Below are positions 32,734 to 41,200 of a stretch of 64,000 nucleotides of DNA, piece after piece (the first letter of the stretch is position 1; the number at the start of each line of letters is the position of its first letter). A model generated the notes under the pieces. That model was not told the origin of the DNA. It did not search any database and was given only the letters and a program-made list of their open reading frames with translations. Position numbers and translations under genes: made by a program. Source of the stretch: Alphaproteobacteria bacterium (GTDB taxonomy: Bacteria; Pseudomonadota; Alphaproteobacteria; Sphingomonadales; Kordiimonadaceae); the NCBI GenBank assembly GCA_006226495.1, contig SBGU01000007.1:1-64000 (forward strand), read 5' to 3'.

Positions 32734-33438
32734 ATGGGGGAAGAGCTCAGGCTGATACTGGAAGGACAGGAGGTCCCGGTATCCGTGCGTCGCAACGCGC
32801 GGGCGCGCCGCATGATCCTGCGGGTCTGCAGCCGCACGGGTGCCGTGCGCCTGACCCTGCCGTCTCATGTGCGGCTGTCGGCCGCCGAACGCTTCATCGA
32901 CAAACATACCGACTGGCTGGTGGCCGAACGCGGCAAGCTGGGCGACTTCACCGAACCCGAGCATGGTGCGGTCATACCCTTTTGCGGTGTACCGCACGAG
33001 CTGTGTTTCACCGGCGCTGGCCCCCGGAAAGTCATTGTCGAAGACGGCCGCATTCTGGTGGGCGGCCCCATCGACATGGCCGCCGGCAGGCTGGCCAAAT
33101 GGTTACGCGCCGAAGCCAAAAGCCGGATCGAGGCACGTGTGGCGGTGCATGCCGGCACCCTTGGTGTTGCCTATGGCCGTGTCAGCATCGGCGATATGCG
33201 CAGCCGCTGGGGCAGTTGTTCAAGCCAGGGGACACTGCGCTTTACATGGCGCCTCGTAATGGCGCCTGATCATGTGCTTGACTATGTCGCGGCGCACGAG
33301 GTCGCCCACCTTCTGGAGATGAACCATTCCGACCGTTTCTGGGCCCATGTCGGGCGCTGCGTGCCCGCCTACAAGACCGAACGCCGCTGGCTGCGCTCGA
33401 CCCATGGGCTCGAACTGATGGCCATCAATCTGGGTTGA
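32734..33438 (+). CDS. YgjP-type M48 metallopeptidase
   Basis: A 234-residue protein of the DUF45/YgjP family. The zinc motif is AAHEVAHLLEMNHSDRFW (HExxH plus a downstream His), near residue 190, after an SRWGSCSS strand. YgjP-type proteins are predicted peptidases, with unknown substrates. The ATG at 32734 gives a natural N-terminus; the frame before it overlaps the YcgN end. It ends nine bases before the convergent globin gene. Confidence 0.86.
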   Translation: MGEELRLILEGQEVPVSVRRNARARRMILRVCSRTGAVRLTLPSHVRLSAAERFIDKHTDWLVAERGKLGDFTEPEHGAVIPFCGVPHELCFTGAGPRKVIVEDGRILVGGPIDMAAGRLAKWLRAEAKSRIEARVAVHAGTLGVAYGRVSIGDMRSRWGSCSSQGTLRFTWRLVMAPDHVLDYVAAHEVAHLLEMNHSDRFWAHVGRCVPAYKTERRWLRSTHGLELMAINLG

Positions 33439-33447
33439 AGCCGGCTT

Positions 33448-33828
33448 TCAGGATGCGCTGGCAGGCCGGAAGAACAGGCCCTGTTGCAGGCTGTCCGCAA
33501 TACGCCGCGATTTTTCGACCGCATGGTCGGCCAGTGCCGGCTCCAGCATGTCGCGTGCGGTCTCCGCAAACAGGCCCAGCCAGTCCTCGAACAGGTCCGG
33601 GCTCAGGCCCGGCAGCGCCTGGTGCACCTGGAACGGGTTGCCCTTGTAGGCCGGCACGCCGGACAGGACGGTCATCCAGAAGTCGGTCAGCCGCTCGAAA
33701 TGCGCATCCCAGTGGCCTTCGAGCCGCGGGTTGAAAACGGGGCCAAGACGCGGGTGTTCCTGAACCCTGGCATAAAAGCCGGTCACGAAATGATAGATTG
33801 TCGCGCGCTCGATCCGTTCAGGCAGCAT
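33448..33828 (-). CDS. Group III truncated hemoglobin
   Basis: A 126-residue globin of the truncated group III type. It has the family start IERATIYHFVTGFYARVQEHPRLGPVFNP, then WDAHFERLTDFW with the proximal His in HFERL, and GLFAETARDML. It may bind oxygen, nitric oxide or handle ligand chemistry. AAGGAA lies before the ATG at 33828; a longer start at 33900 is possible. It lies just downstream of the PBP1A gene in the leftward direction. Confidence 0.86.
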   Translation of the reverse strand: MLPERIERATIYHFVTGFYARVQEHPRLGPVFNPRLEGHWDAHFERLTDFWMTVLSGVPAYKGNPFQVHQALPGLSPDLFEDWLGLFAETARDMLEPALADHAVEKSRRIADSLQQGLFFRPASAS

Positions 33829-33920
33829 GGCCGCATTTCCTTCTTGTCCTATGCCCTGCAGATAGGCCCTGCAGCGCTCGGCTGCAAGAGACTGCGACAT
33901 TGAGGCGCGGGGCTGGTGGA

Positions 33921-35915
33921 TCAGTCGCTGCCAAACAGCCGGCCAAAGAAACCGCGCTTTTTTTTCGGTTTGGCTTCCTCTTCAACACGCCCTGCCAGTT
34001 CGGCCGCGTCCCGGTACATGCCGGCATCGGCCAACAGCGGCCGCACCGGATGCCCGGCGTGCGCCTCGATCATGAAGTCGGACCATACACGCGCAGGCAG
34101 GCCGCCACCCGTGACATATTTCATGGGCGAACCATCGTCGTTGCCGACCCATACGGCGGCGGTCAGGTCGCTGGTGAAACCCACGAACACGGCATCGCGG
34201 CTGTCCTGCGACGTGCCGGTCTTGCCTGCTGCCGGCCGGTCGATCTTTGCATTTTTGCCAGACCCCCATTCAACGACGGATGTCAGCATGTCTGCCATCT
34301 CGTCAACAATGGGGCGCGCCAGCACGGCAATGGGCGGCATGGGCGTGCGCCGGTACAGTACCTGCCCTTCAAGGGTCGTCAGTTCGATAATGCTGTAGGG
34401 TTCGACCCGGTGCCCACCGTTCGCGACGGCTGCATAGGCGCCGGCCAGGTCGGTCAGCCGCACTTCTTCGGTGCCCAGCGGCAGGCTGGCCAAGGGTTGC
34501 ACGGGTGTGCTGATGCCCAGCCGGTGCGCCATGGCGGCCACCTTGTCGCGGCCCGCCTGTTCCGACACCTGCACCGCGATGGTGTTGATCGACCGGGCGA
34601 AAGCCTCGCGCGCGGTCATTTCACCATGGAACTGGTTGTCATAGTTTTTGGGCGACCAGCCATCGATCATGATGGCGGTGTCTTCATAGCGGTCGGACGG
34701 TTTGACCCCGGCCTCCAGGCCCGCGAGATAGGAAAACAGCTTGAAGGCCGATCCCGGCTGGCGCACCGCCTGCACGGCCCTGTTGAACTGGGTCCTGGCG
34801 TAATCGGCGCCGCCGACCATGGCGCGCACGGCACCGTCGTTATCAAGCGCCACTATAGCGCCTTCGCTGACATGGTGGGTGCTGCCTTCTTTCCCGAGCC
34901 CGCGTTCAAGCGCAAGGGCCGCCGCGCTTTGGGTGGCCGGGTCAAGGGTCGTGTAGACGATCAGCGACTTGCCGGACGCTTCGGGTACCAGCCGGTAGGC
35001 TTCCGATGTTACCCAGTCGGTGAAAAAACGCACGTCGCGGCCCGCGACCGCACCCACGATGCGGGGCGGCTGCCGTTTCACCTTTTCGGCGGCAGCAGCG
35101 GTCAGGTTGCCGGCTTCGACCATGGTGTCCAGTACCACCTGTGCCCGCGCCCAGGCACCTTCGGGGTTGATATGCGGCGCGAGGCGTGAGGGCGATTTTA
35201 CAAGGCCGGCCAGCAGCGCGCTTTCGGCGACCGACAGGGTGCGCGCACTATGGCCATAGAATTTGCGCGAGGCCGCGTCGATGCCATACGCACCGCCCCC
35301 AAAATAGACCCGGTTCAGATACAGGGTCAGGATCTGCTGTTTGGTGAATTTCTGCTCCAGCCAGAACGCCAGCAGCAGTTCCTGCGCCTTGCGTTTCAGG
35401 GTCCGGCTGCTGGACAGGAACAGGTTCTTGGCCAACTGCTGGGTGATGGTGCTGCCGCCCGCGCGCACGCCGCCGGCGCTGATGTTGGTGACCACCGCCC
35501 GGCCAAGGCCCCGTACATCGATACCGGCATGGTCGAAGAAATGCCGATCCTCGACCGCCAGCAGCGCGCGCACAAGCGCTTCAGGCGTTTCCTGATAGGC
35601 GATCCAGTCGCCGTAAATCGGGCCGTTGCGCACCAGGGTGGCACCATTTTCGGCTTTCACGATCACGGCAGGGTCGCCGGCGCCCGGCAGCGGCGGACTG
35701 TCGAGGTTCGGCATATCAAGCGCCAGGTAAAACAGGGCTACCACACCCAGGATGAAACCCCACACACCGGCCACGGCAAAGGCATAGACGATGCGGCGCA
35801 GCAGCGTCTTTTTCGGCGCTGTCGTTTCGGCTGTCGTGCTTTTCTGCCGGATGGGTTGTTCCGCCTTCAGCGGTTTTCCGGCGTTATCAGGTTTCCTGGA
35901 CGGACGTTTTTTCAC
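33921..35915 (-). CDS. Class A penicillin-binding protein (PBP1A family)
   Basis: A 664-residue bifunctional peptidoglycan enzyme. A cytoplasmic basic tail and a helix (about 40-66) precede a glycosyltransferase 51 domain (about 95-260) with EDRHFFDHAGID, GGSTITQQLAKNLFL and the third motif AESALLAGLVKSPSRLAP. The transpeptidase domain (about 320-600) has PGSAFK (active Ser), SIN and KTGTSQ. The C-terminus is short and basic (KPKKKRGFFGRLFGSD). The start is GTG at 35915. The gene stands alone, divergent from the tetR gene. Confidence 0.93.
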   Translation of the reverse strand: MKKRPSRKPDNAGKPLKAEQPIRQKSTTAETTAPKKTLLRRIVYAFAVAGVWGFILGVVALFYLALDMPNLDSPPLPGAGDPAVIVKAENGATLVRNGPIYGDWIAYQETPEALVRALLAVEDRHFFDHAGIDVRGLGRAVVTNISAGGVRAGGSTITQQLAKNLFLSSSRTLKRKAQELLLAFWLEQKFTKQQILTLYLNRVYFGGGAYGIDAASRKFYGHSARTLSVAESALLAGLVKSPSRLAPHINPEGAWARAQVVLDTMVEAGNLTAAAAEKVKRQPPRIVGAVAGRDVRFFTDWVTSEAYRLVPEASGKSLIVYTTLDPATQSAAALALERGLGKEGSTHHVSEGAIVALDNDGAVRAMVGGADYARTQFNRAVQAVRQPGSAFKLFSYLAGLEAGVKPSDRYEDTAIMIDGWSPKNYDNQFHGEMTAREAFARSINTIAVQVSEQAGRDKVAAMAHRLGISTPVQPLASLPLGTEEVRLTDLAGAYAAVANGGHRVEPYSIIELTTLEGQVLYRRTPMPPIAVLARPIVDEMADMLTSVVEWGSGKNAKIDRPAAGKTGTSQDSRDAVFVGFTSDLTAAVWVGNDDGSPMKYVTGGGLPARVWSDFMIEAHAGHPVRPLLADAGMYRDAAELAGRVEEEAKPKKKRGFFGRLFGSD

Positions 35916-36021
35916 TCGGTCGGCCTTCTGGTAATACGCAGGGCGTACAATGGCCGGAAATTAAGGCAAAGTTGCGGGCGGCTGCAAGGGGGCGTTGGTC
36001 CTGCAGCCTCTGAATATGTTG

Positions 36022-36035
36022 ACCGAACGTTTGGT
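36022..36035. promoter_or_regulatory. Palindromic operator upstream of tetR
   Basis: ACCGAACGTTTGGT (36022-36035) is a 14-bp near-perfect palindrome with one mismatched pair, in the promoter region 35 bases before the TetR ATG. TetR-family operators often have this form, so autoregulation is likely. Confidence 0.5.
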
Positions 36036-36070
36036 TGGTAATATCGTGTGGGGCAGTGCAGGAGGCAGCC

Positions 36071-36634
36071 ATGGCACGACCCGCAAAAATGTCCAGGGCC
36101 GGACTGGCCGAAAAACTGACACCCGTTTTCCAGCAATATGGGTATGACGGCGCCAGCCTTGCCATGCTGGCCGACGCGGTGGGGCTTTCGAAGGCAAGCC
36201 TTTACCACCATTTCCCGCGCGGCAAGGAAGACATGGCGCTTTATGCGCTGGCGCATTCGGGGGCCCGGCTGCAGAAGCTGGTTCTGGCGCCGCTGGCCGG
36301 TCGGGCCGAACCGGCACAACGCCTGTCGGCATCCCTTGAAGGCACGGGCCTCTATTATGACGGCGACATCCCACATTGCCTGATGAACAGCCTGCTGTTG
36401 GGGGAAGGCAGGCACCTGTTCGGCGGCCGAATCGCCAAGGCCGTATCGGCATGGCGAGCGGCGCTTGCCGCCACCTGTGTGGCTGGGGGCGCCGGAAAAC
36501 AGACCGCAGTCGACTGGGCGGGCGATGCTCTTGAACGGCTTCAGGGCGCGTTGGTGCTGTGTCGGGTTTCCGGCGGACGCGCGCCGCTTGAAGCCTGTCT
36601 GGACAAACTTGTCGCGGCGGCGCCAATCGGTTGA
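36071..36634 (+). CDS. TetR family transcriptional regulator
   Basis: A 187-residue repressor with an N-terminal helix-turn-helix (GASLAMLADAVGLSKASLYHHFPRGKEDM, about 29-56) and a ligand-binding helical domain. The AcrR/YsiA-like pattern LSKASLYHHF is typical. The ligand and targets are unknown. The ATG at 36071 follows GCAGGAGG. A palindrome upstream suggests autoregulation. Confidence 0.9.
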   Translation: MARPAKMSRAGLAEKLTPVFQQYGYDGASLAMLADAVGLSKASLYHHFPRGKEDMALYALAHSGARLQKLVLAPLAGRAEPAQRLSASLEGTGLYYDGDIPHCLMNSLLLGEGRHLFGGRIAKAVSAWRAALAATCVAGGAGKQTAVDWAGDALERLQGALVLCRVSGGRAPLEACLDKLVAAAPIG

Positions 36635-36725
36635 TCTGTGTCAAATGTCGGTTACCGCACGCTCTGCCCTTGACGCGGGGCAGCAAAAAGCCCAAATGAA
36701 GCCGGTAAATTGGAAGGATTTAGTC

Positions 36726-37286
36726 ATGTTTATCGAAACCGAGATGACCCCGAACCCGGATACGCTGAAGTTCCTGCCCGGCCGCGCCGTACTGGAAGCG
36801 GGCACGGCCAACTTCACCGACCCCGACGCAGCTTCGGCCAGCCCGCTTGCGGAAGCCATGTTTGCGCTGCCGGCGGTCAGGGGTGTGTTCCTCGGTTCCG
36901 ATTTCATCACCATCACCAAGGCTACGGAAGAAGACTGGTCGGCGCTCAAGCCGTCGGTGCTGGCGGGCCTGATGCAATTCTATGCTTCCGGCGCGCCTGT
37001 GCTGGTGGAAGGCGCCGACGCCGGCGATGCCGCCACCATGGACGATGAAGCCGATGCCGAGATTGTCGAGCAGATCAAGACCCTGCTTGACGAAAAAATC
37101 CGCCCGGCGGTGGCGGGCGACGGTGGCGACATCATCTATCGCGGCTTCAAGGAAGGCGTGGTTTACCTGCAGATGCAGGGTGCGTGCGCCGGCTGCCCCA
37201 GCTCGACCATGACCCTGAAGCATGGCATTGAAAACCTGCTCAAATATTATGTGCCCGAAGTGGTGGACGTGCGCGCCGTCAGCTAG
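36726..37286 (+). CDS. nfuA: NfuA-type Fe-S scaffold protein (NifU domain)
   Basis: A 186-residue Fe-S cluster carrier. The N-terminal Nfu_N domain (about 1-90) and C-terminal NifU domain hold the CxxC of GACAGCPSS (C154 and C157), which binds a bridging cluster. It supplies clusters to target enzymes. The ATG at 36726 has AAGGA upstream. It overlaps the convergent polysaccharide deacetylase gene by four bases. The gene lies 91 bases after tetR, but linkage is not certain. Confidence 0.9.
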   Translation: MFIETEMTPNPDTLKFLPGRAVLEAGTANFTDPDAASASPLAEAMFALPAVRGVFLGSDFITITKATEEDWSALKPSVLAGLMQFYASGAPVLVEGADAGDAATMDDEADAEIVEQIKTLLDEKIRPAVAGDGGDIIYRGFKEGVVYLQMQGACAGCPSSTMTLKHGIENLLKYYVPEVVDVRAVS

Positions 37287-38353
37287 TCCAGCACGCCGCC
37301 CGGCACCAGGAAGAATTTCCCGTACCAGTACCAGCGGCCCTTGCCGGCCGGCATGGTGCAATTGATCCGGTTGCGCCCCTTGGGGAACGGTTTGTCGAAC
37401 CGTACCTCGAAACGGGTTTCGTCAAGCCGGATCAGGTTCGCGGGCGCGCCGATGTGGCTCGGGTAACAGGTCAGGGCTGCAAGTCCCTTCACACCGTCGT
37501 CGACCGTAAAGCCGAACAGCGGCGGGTTGTGGGCTTCGTCCACAACCGGGTCCAGGGGCGCGATGTCGCTGATCGGCAGCGCGATGGCCTGGCTGATCAG
37601 CTTGAAGCGCGGCAGGTCGCCATAATGTTCGTTCACCGGAAAGCGCGGCAGGCTGTAGGGGTCGTCCATTTGCCCTGCCGCCCCCGACACCTGTGCGAAC
37701 GCCGCCTTAAAACCGGCCGCTTCGATCGCATTGCGGGTTGGCAGGTCATATTCGCCATAAGGGTATGCAAACAGTTCCGGCACCGACCCGAGCTCGGCCT
37801 CGAAACGGGCCGAGGCGGTTTTGACATCGGCCATGGCCGCGTCGAGGCCGGCATGCGGCATGTGCAGATGCGTGGCGGTATGGTGCCCGATCTCGACCCC
37901 CTCGGCTTTCAGGCGGCGCACATCGTCCCAGGACATATAGTTGCTGCTGCCGCTGTCGACCGGCTCGGTCGAGACAAACAGGGTCATGGGAATGCCCGTG
38001 GCCCTGAGGCGCGGCCAGCCGTTGGTGGCGATGGATTTGTAGGCGTCGTCCACCGTGATGGTGATGGTGCGCGACGGCAGGTCCTCCCGCGCTTTCAGGC
38101 GCCGGACAATTTCACCAAGGCTGAGGAAGCTGTACCCACCCGCTTTCAGTTGCTCGATCTGGCCTTCAAGCTGTTCGATCCGGATGTTGGTGCTGGGGAT
38201 ATCGTCTTCCCCGAAGCGGTGGTACAACAGGATGACGGCGGACTGGTCGGCAATGGCCGCACCGGGCAAAAGTCCGGCAACCGTGCCAAGCGCCACCATG
38301 GCGCCTTTCAACGACCTGGCAGCGCGCCCCAAATTCTTGAAGTGTTTCAGCAT
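37283..38353 (-). CDS. Polysaccharide deacetylase (PgaB/NodB-like), exported
   Basis: A 356-residue exported enzyme with a signal peptide (about 1-36, ending AAIADQ) and a NodB-fold carbohydrate esterase domain. The metal motifs are VDDAYKS (about 110) and HTATHLHM (about 160). A C-terminal region (about 260-356) has beta-rich content with WYWYGKFFLVPGG. It may deacetylate poly-N-acetylglucosamine or a related exopolysaccharide, but no pga genes are near. It is divergent from the nitroreductase gene over an inverted repeat. Confidence 0.85.
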   Translation of the reverse strand: MLKHFKNLGRAARSLKGAMVALGTVAGLLPGAAIADQSAVILLYHRFGEDDIPSTNIRIEQLEGQIEQLKAGGYSFLSLGEIVRRLKAREDLPSRTITITVDDAYKSIATNGWPRLRATGIPMTLFVSTEPVDSGSSNYMSWDDVRRLKAEGVEIGHHTATHLHMPHAGLDAAMADVKTASARFEAELGSVPELFAYPYGEYDLPTRNAIEAAGFKAAFAQVSGAAGQMDDPYSLPRFPVNEHYGDLPRFKLISQAIALPISDIAPLDPVVDEAHNPPLFGFTVDDGVKGLAALTCYPSHIGAPANLIRLDETRFEVRFDKPFPKGRNRINCTMPAGKGRWYWYGKFFLVPGGVLD

Positions 38354-38463
38354 TCCTTGCCCCTTGTGCTGAAGCTAGTCTTGCCTTGTTTGCGCCAAGC
38401 TGGCAAGACGATGTGCAATTCAATCGCCCAAGAACAATGCCCCGTAACGGAAGGAACAAAACC

Positions 38464-39054
38464 ATGGCCGATCGCCTGAGCCCCGAAGCCCTCAACCAGC
38501 TTTTCCTCGATGCGCGCTCTTTCAATCGCTGGGAAGACCGTCCGGTGGCGGACGAAACCCTTGAAGCGATGTATGACCTCTTGCGCATGGGCGCGACCAG
38601 TGCCAACTGCTGCCCGGCCCGCTTTGTTTTTGTGAAAAGTGACGAGGCAAAAGCACGCCTCAAGCCGCATCTCGACGCTGGTAACGTTGAAAAAAGCATG
38701 ACGGCGCCTGTTGTCGCCATTATCGGCCACGACCTTGCGTTCGCCGACAAGCTGCCCTTCCTGTTCCCGCACAACCAGGATGCCAAGAACTGGTTTGCCA
38801 ATCCGGCCAAGGCCGAGCTGACCGCCTTCCGCAACGGCACCCTGCAGGGCGCCTACATGATGCTGGCAGCGCGCGCGGTAGGGCTGGACTGTGGCCCGAT
38901 GTCCGGTTTCAACAATGCGGGTGTCGATGCCGAGTTTTTTGCCGGCACGGCCATCAAGTCGAACTTCATTTGCGCCCTTGGTTATGGCACGCAGGAACAC
39001 CTGCATCCGCGCGGCCCGCGCCTGCCGTTCACTGAAGCGGCGTCGGTACTGTAG
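38464..39054 (+). CDS. Nitroreductase family protein (RutE/HadB-like)
   Basis: A 196-residue FMN flavoprotein of the RutE/HadB branch (malonic semialdehyde reductase type). It shows RSFNRWEDRPV, RMGATSANCCPARFVFV, LPFLFPHN and AYMMLAARAVGLDCGPMSGF. The substrate may be malonic semialdehyde from pyrimidine breakdown or a broader enal. The start ATG has GGAAGGAAC upstream. Ten bases later tsaB begins, so they may be one unit. Confidence 0.87.
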   Translation: MADRLSPEALNQLFLDARSFNRWEDRPVADETLEAMYDLLRMGATSANCCPARFVFVKSDEAKARLKPHLDAGNVEKSMTAPVVAIIGHDLAFADKLPFLFPHNQDAKNWFANPAKAELTAFRNGTLQGAYMMLAARAVGLDCGPMSGFNNAGVDAEFFAGTAIKSNFICALGYGTQEHLHPRGPRLPFTEAASVL

Positions 39055-39063
39055 TCCCGTCGC

Positions 39064-39729
39064 ATGGCTGTCCTTGCCATCGATACGTCGGAAGCCTGCT
39101 GCTCCGCCGCTCTTGTCAGCGGCCGCGCGCTTGCGTCGCGTGTCGAGCCTATCGGCAGGGGCCACGCGGAACGATTGCTGCCGCTGATCGACGAACTGAT
39201 GGCCGAAGCGGGCCTCGCGTTTGGCGATCTGGACCGTATTGCCGTCACCACGGGCCCAGGCACCTTTACCGGGCTTCGCATCGGCCTGTCGGTGGCGCGG
39301 GGTCTCGCGCTGGCGGAGAGCGTGCCCTGTATCGGCCTGTCGGTCCTTGAGGTGCTGGCGGCGCAAGCGCGGCACAATGGCCCTGTGCATGCGCTGGTCA
39401 TGGGCCGCGGTGGCCAGGTCTATCATCAGGCGTTCGGTGGTGGCGACACCGGCGGTCTGCCGCAGCCGCTCACCGATGCCGGCTCGTTCGATACAGCGGA
39501 TCTGCTTGCGGGCGCGCTTCAGCGACAGGGCTTGCTGGTTGGCAGTGGCCAGCCGCTTTTGGCCGGGCAACTGCCTGCGGCCTGTTTTACCGACATCGTT
39601 GCCGTTGATCCGGTTGTGCTGGGCCGGCTTGCTGCCGGGCTTGCGCCATCGGCACATCCGCCCGAGCCGACCTATCTGCGCGCGGCAGATGCCGCCAAGG
39701 CCAAACCGCTTCTGCCGGTGGCGCCATAA
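39064..39729 (+). CDS. tsaB: tRNA threonylcarbamoyladenosine biosynthesis protein TsaB
   Basis: TsaB (221 residues) works with TsaD and TsaE in making the t6A modification of tRNAs reading ANN codons. It has the ASKHA fold with the N-terminal strand VLAIDTS, GHAERLLPLIDELM and TTGPGTFTGLRIGLSVARGLA, the strongest family signature. It overlaps rimI by one base (TAATG), the usual pair. Confidence 0.93.
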   Translation: MAVLAIDTSEACCSAALVSGRALASRVEPIGRGHAERLLPLIDELMAEAGLAFGDLDRIAVTTGPGTFTGLRIGLSVARGLALAESVPCIGLSVLEVLAAQARHNGPVHALVMGRGGQVYHQAFGGGDTGGLPQPLTDAGSFDTADLLAGALQRQGLLVGSGQPLLAGQLPAACFTDIVAVDPVVLGRLAAGLAPSAHPPEPTYLRAADAAKAKPLLPVAP

Positions 39730-40223
39730 TGTCCGATCTTCACCTGCTGCCGGTCCTTGCGGAAAATGCGGGCGCGCTCGAGCTTCTTGCGCAACTGCAT
39801 CGCCAGGCTTTTGAAAGCCAGGGCGAGGCGCCGTGGCCGGCGACTGAATTTCGCCAACTGGTAGTATCGCCCGGGGTGGTCGCCATTGTCGCATCGGATG
39901 GCGGCGCGCCTGTTGCCTTTGCCCTTTGGCGCAGCGTTCTTGATGAGGCGGAACTGATTACGATCGGCACGGTGCCTGCAGCCAGGAATCGTGGATATGC
40001 ACGCGGCTTGCTTGGGCAGATTATCGACCGGCTGCGGGCACAAGGCTGCGCAGAATTTTTCCTTGAGGTGCGGGCCGATAATCTAGGCGCAATCAAGCTC
40101 TATCAGGGGTTGGGCTTCAAAGAGATCGGGAAAAGAAGGCGCTATTATCAAACTCAAAGTGGTAATCTTGTTGATGCACTTTGTTTAAAGTTATTTGTAA
40201 ATAATCCGACCGCGCCCAAGTGA
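39729..40223 (+). CDS. rimI: Ribosomal protein S18 alanine N-acetyltransferase RimI-like
   Basis: A 164-residue GNAT acetyltransferase directly after tsaB, the position of rimI. It has TIGTVPAARNRGYARGLLGQII, the acetyl-CoA loop, then EVRADNLGAIKLYQGLGFKEIGKRRRYY, which matches RimI strongly. It acetylates the N-terminal Ala of S18 in E. coli, though others are broader. It is convergent with the TusA-like gene. Confidence 0.9.
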   Translation: MSDLHLLPVLAENAGALELLAQLHRQAFESQGEAPWPATEFRQLVVSPGVVAIVASDGGAPVAFALWRSVLDEAELITIGTVPAARNRGYARGLLGQIIDRLRAQGCAEFFLEVRADNLGAIKLYQGLGFKEIGKRRRYYQTQSGNLVDALCLKLFVNNPTAPK

Positions 40224-40237
40224 AATAAAAAGTTTGC

Positions 40238-40540
40238 TTACTTCTTTACTTGAACCTCGATAATGATTAACTGTAGCGTGTTGGCAAGGGGACGGCCAGC
40301 AGCGTCTATGGCAGGATCGACGGGAGTATCGGTCGAGATTGTATCTTTTTGTGATACGATTTTATGACCGAGTGACTGAATTGAACGAACCAGCGGTTCG
40401 TTTGACCGTGTATCCTCATAGACAATGCTTGCAACGTCACCGGACGACAGTGTGTCCAGAAACATTCGCGTTTTGACGAATGCCATGGGGCAGTAGGTGC
40501 CGCGAAGATCCAGAGCCTGCCGGGGGCTGGAGGTCTGCAT
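40238..40540 (-). CDS. TusA-like sulfurtransferase family protein
   Basis: A 100-residue SirA/TusA fold protein. The key Cys17 is in LRGTYCPMAFVKTRMFL, where TusA has CPxP; here the second Pro is Ala (CPMA). The C-terminus is extended beyond normal TusA by about 20 residues. It may relay persulfide sulfur or bind a partner. The ATG at 40540 fixes the start. It is divergent from mucR over 115 bases. Confidence 0.82.
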   Translation of the reverse strand: MQTSSPRQALDLRGTYCPMAFVKTRMFLDTLSSGDVASIVYEDTRSNEPLVRSIQSLGHKIVSQKDTISTDTPVDPAIDAAGRPLANTLQLIIIEVQVKK

Positions 40541-40655
40541 TGGAAACGGTTCCTGAAGTGAATGACGGAATTGCCTGCTTAACGCCTTTGTGTCGGGAAA
40601 GCAAAGGTTCGAGCAGACACCTGCGTGCTCCGCAGGGCAAAGTGGAACGAGGGTT

Positions 40656-41066
40656 ATGGAAAATAAAGATACCATGAGAGAAGAAATGCTGGCCCTGACG
40701 ACGGACATCGTTGCGTCCCATGTCGCCAACAATACGGTCACTGTCGATGAACTGCCGAATCTGATCCGCCAGGTATATGGCACGCTTATGGGGCTGGGCG
40801 GCCAGGCCGCGGCTGCCGAAGAAAAGCCGGAACCTGCGGTGCCGATCAAGAAATCGATCACGCCCAACTTCATTATCTGCCTCGAAGATGGCAAGAAACT
40901 GAAGATGCTGAAGCGCCATCTGAAGACCCAGTATGACATGACCCCGGAAGAATATCGCGAGCGCTGGGGCCTGCCTGCGGACTATCCGATGGTGGCTCCG
41001 AACTATGCCGAACAGCGCCGTGAACTGGCGAAGAAAATCGGTCTCGGGCGCGCCCGCAAGAAATAG
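40656..41066 (+). CDS. mucR: MucR/Ros family transcriptional regulator
   Basis: A 136-residue zinc-finger regulator. The finger region is CLEDGKKLKMLKRHLKTQYDM (C75, D78 and H88), followed by the conserved TPEEYRERWGLPADYPMVAPNYA. The ligand set is C-x2-D-x9-H, and the position of the final His (three on) is Q92. In alphaproteobacteria MucR controls exopolysaccharide, motility and cell-cycle genes. The ATG at 40656 has GAGGG upstream, and a hairpin-forming CCTGCG-CGCAGG lies in its leader (40620-40636). Confidence 0.9.
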   Translation: MENKDTMREEMLALTTDIVASHVANNTVTVDELPNLIRQVYGTLMGLGGQAAAAEEKPEPAVPIKKSITPNFIICLEDGKKLKMLKRHLKTQYDMTPEEYRERWGLPADYPMVAPNYAEQRRELAKKIGLGRARKK

Positions 41067-41093
41067 GCGCTACAAGCCTCGAAATTTTTGCCG

Positions 41094-41123
41094 GCCGGGT
41101 GTCCCCAAAACGGGATGCCCGGC
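41094..41123 (+). terminator. Probable terminator after mucR
   Basis: GCCGGG (41094-41099) pairs with CCCGGC (41118-41123); an inner TCCC/GGGA extends the stem with two mismatches. It is followed by TTGCTCTTGCTTG, so the T-tract is imperfect. Confidence 0.5.
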
Positions 41124-41200
41124 TTGCTCTTGCTTGCCCCATGTGCCATCTTGCGGTCATAAAGTCTCAGTAATTGCACGATCAAGGAGCACCTCAGGGC

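Noticed and set aside
36465-37286. A 273-codon frame extending nfuA upstream
   Set aside because: The extra N-terminal part overlaps tetR out of frame. ATG 36726 has its own ribosome site and matches the NfuA start.
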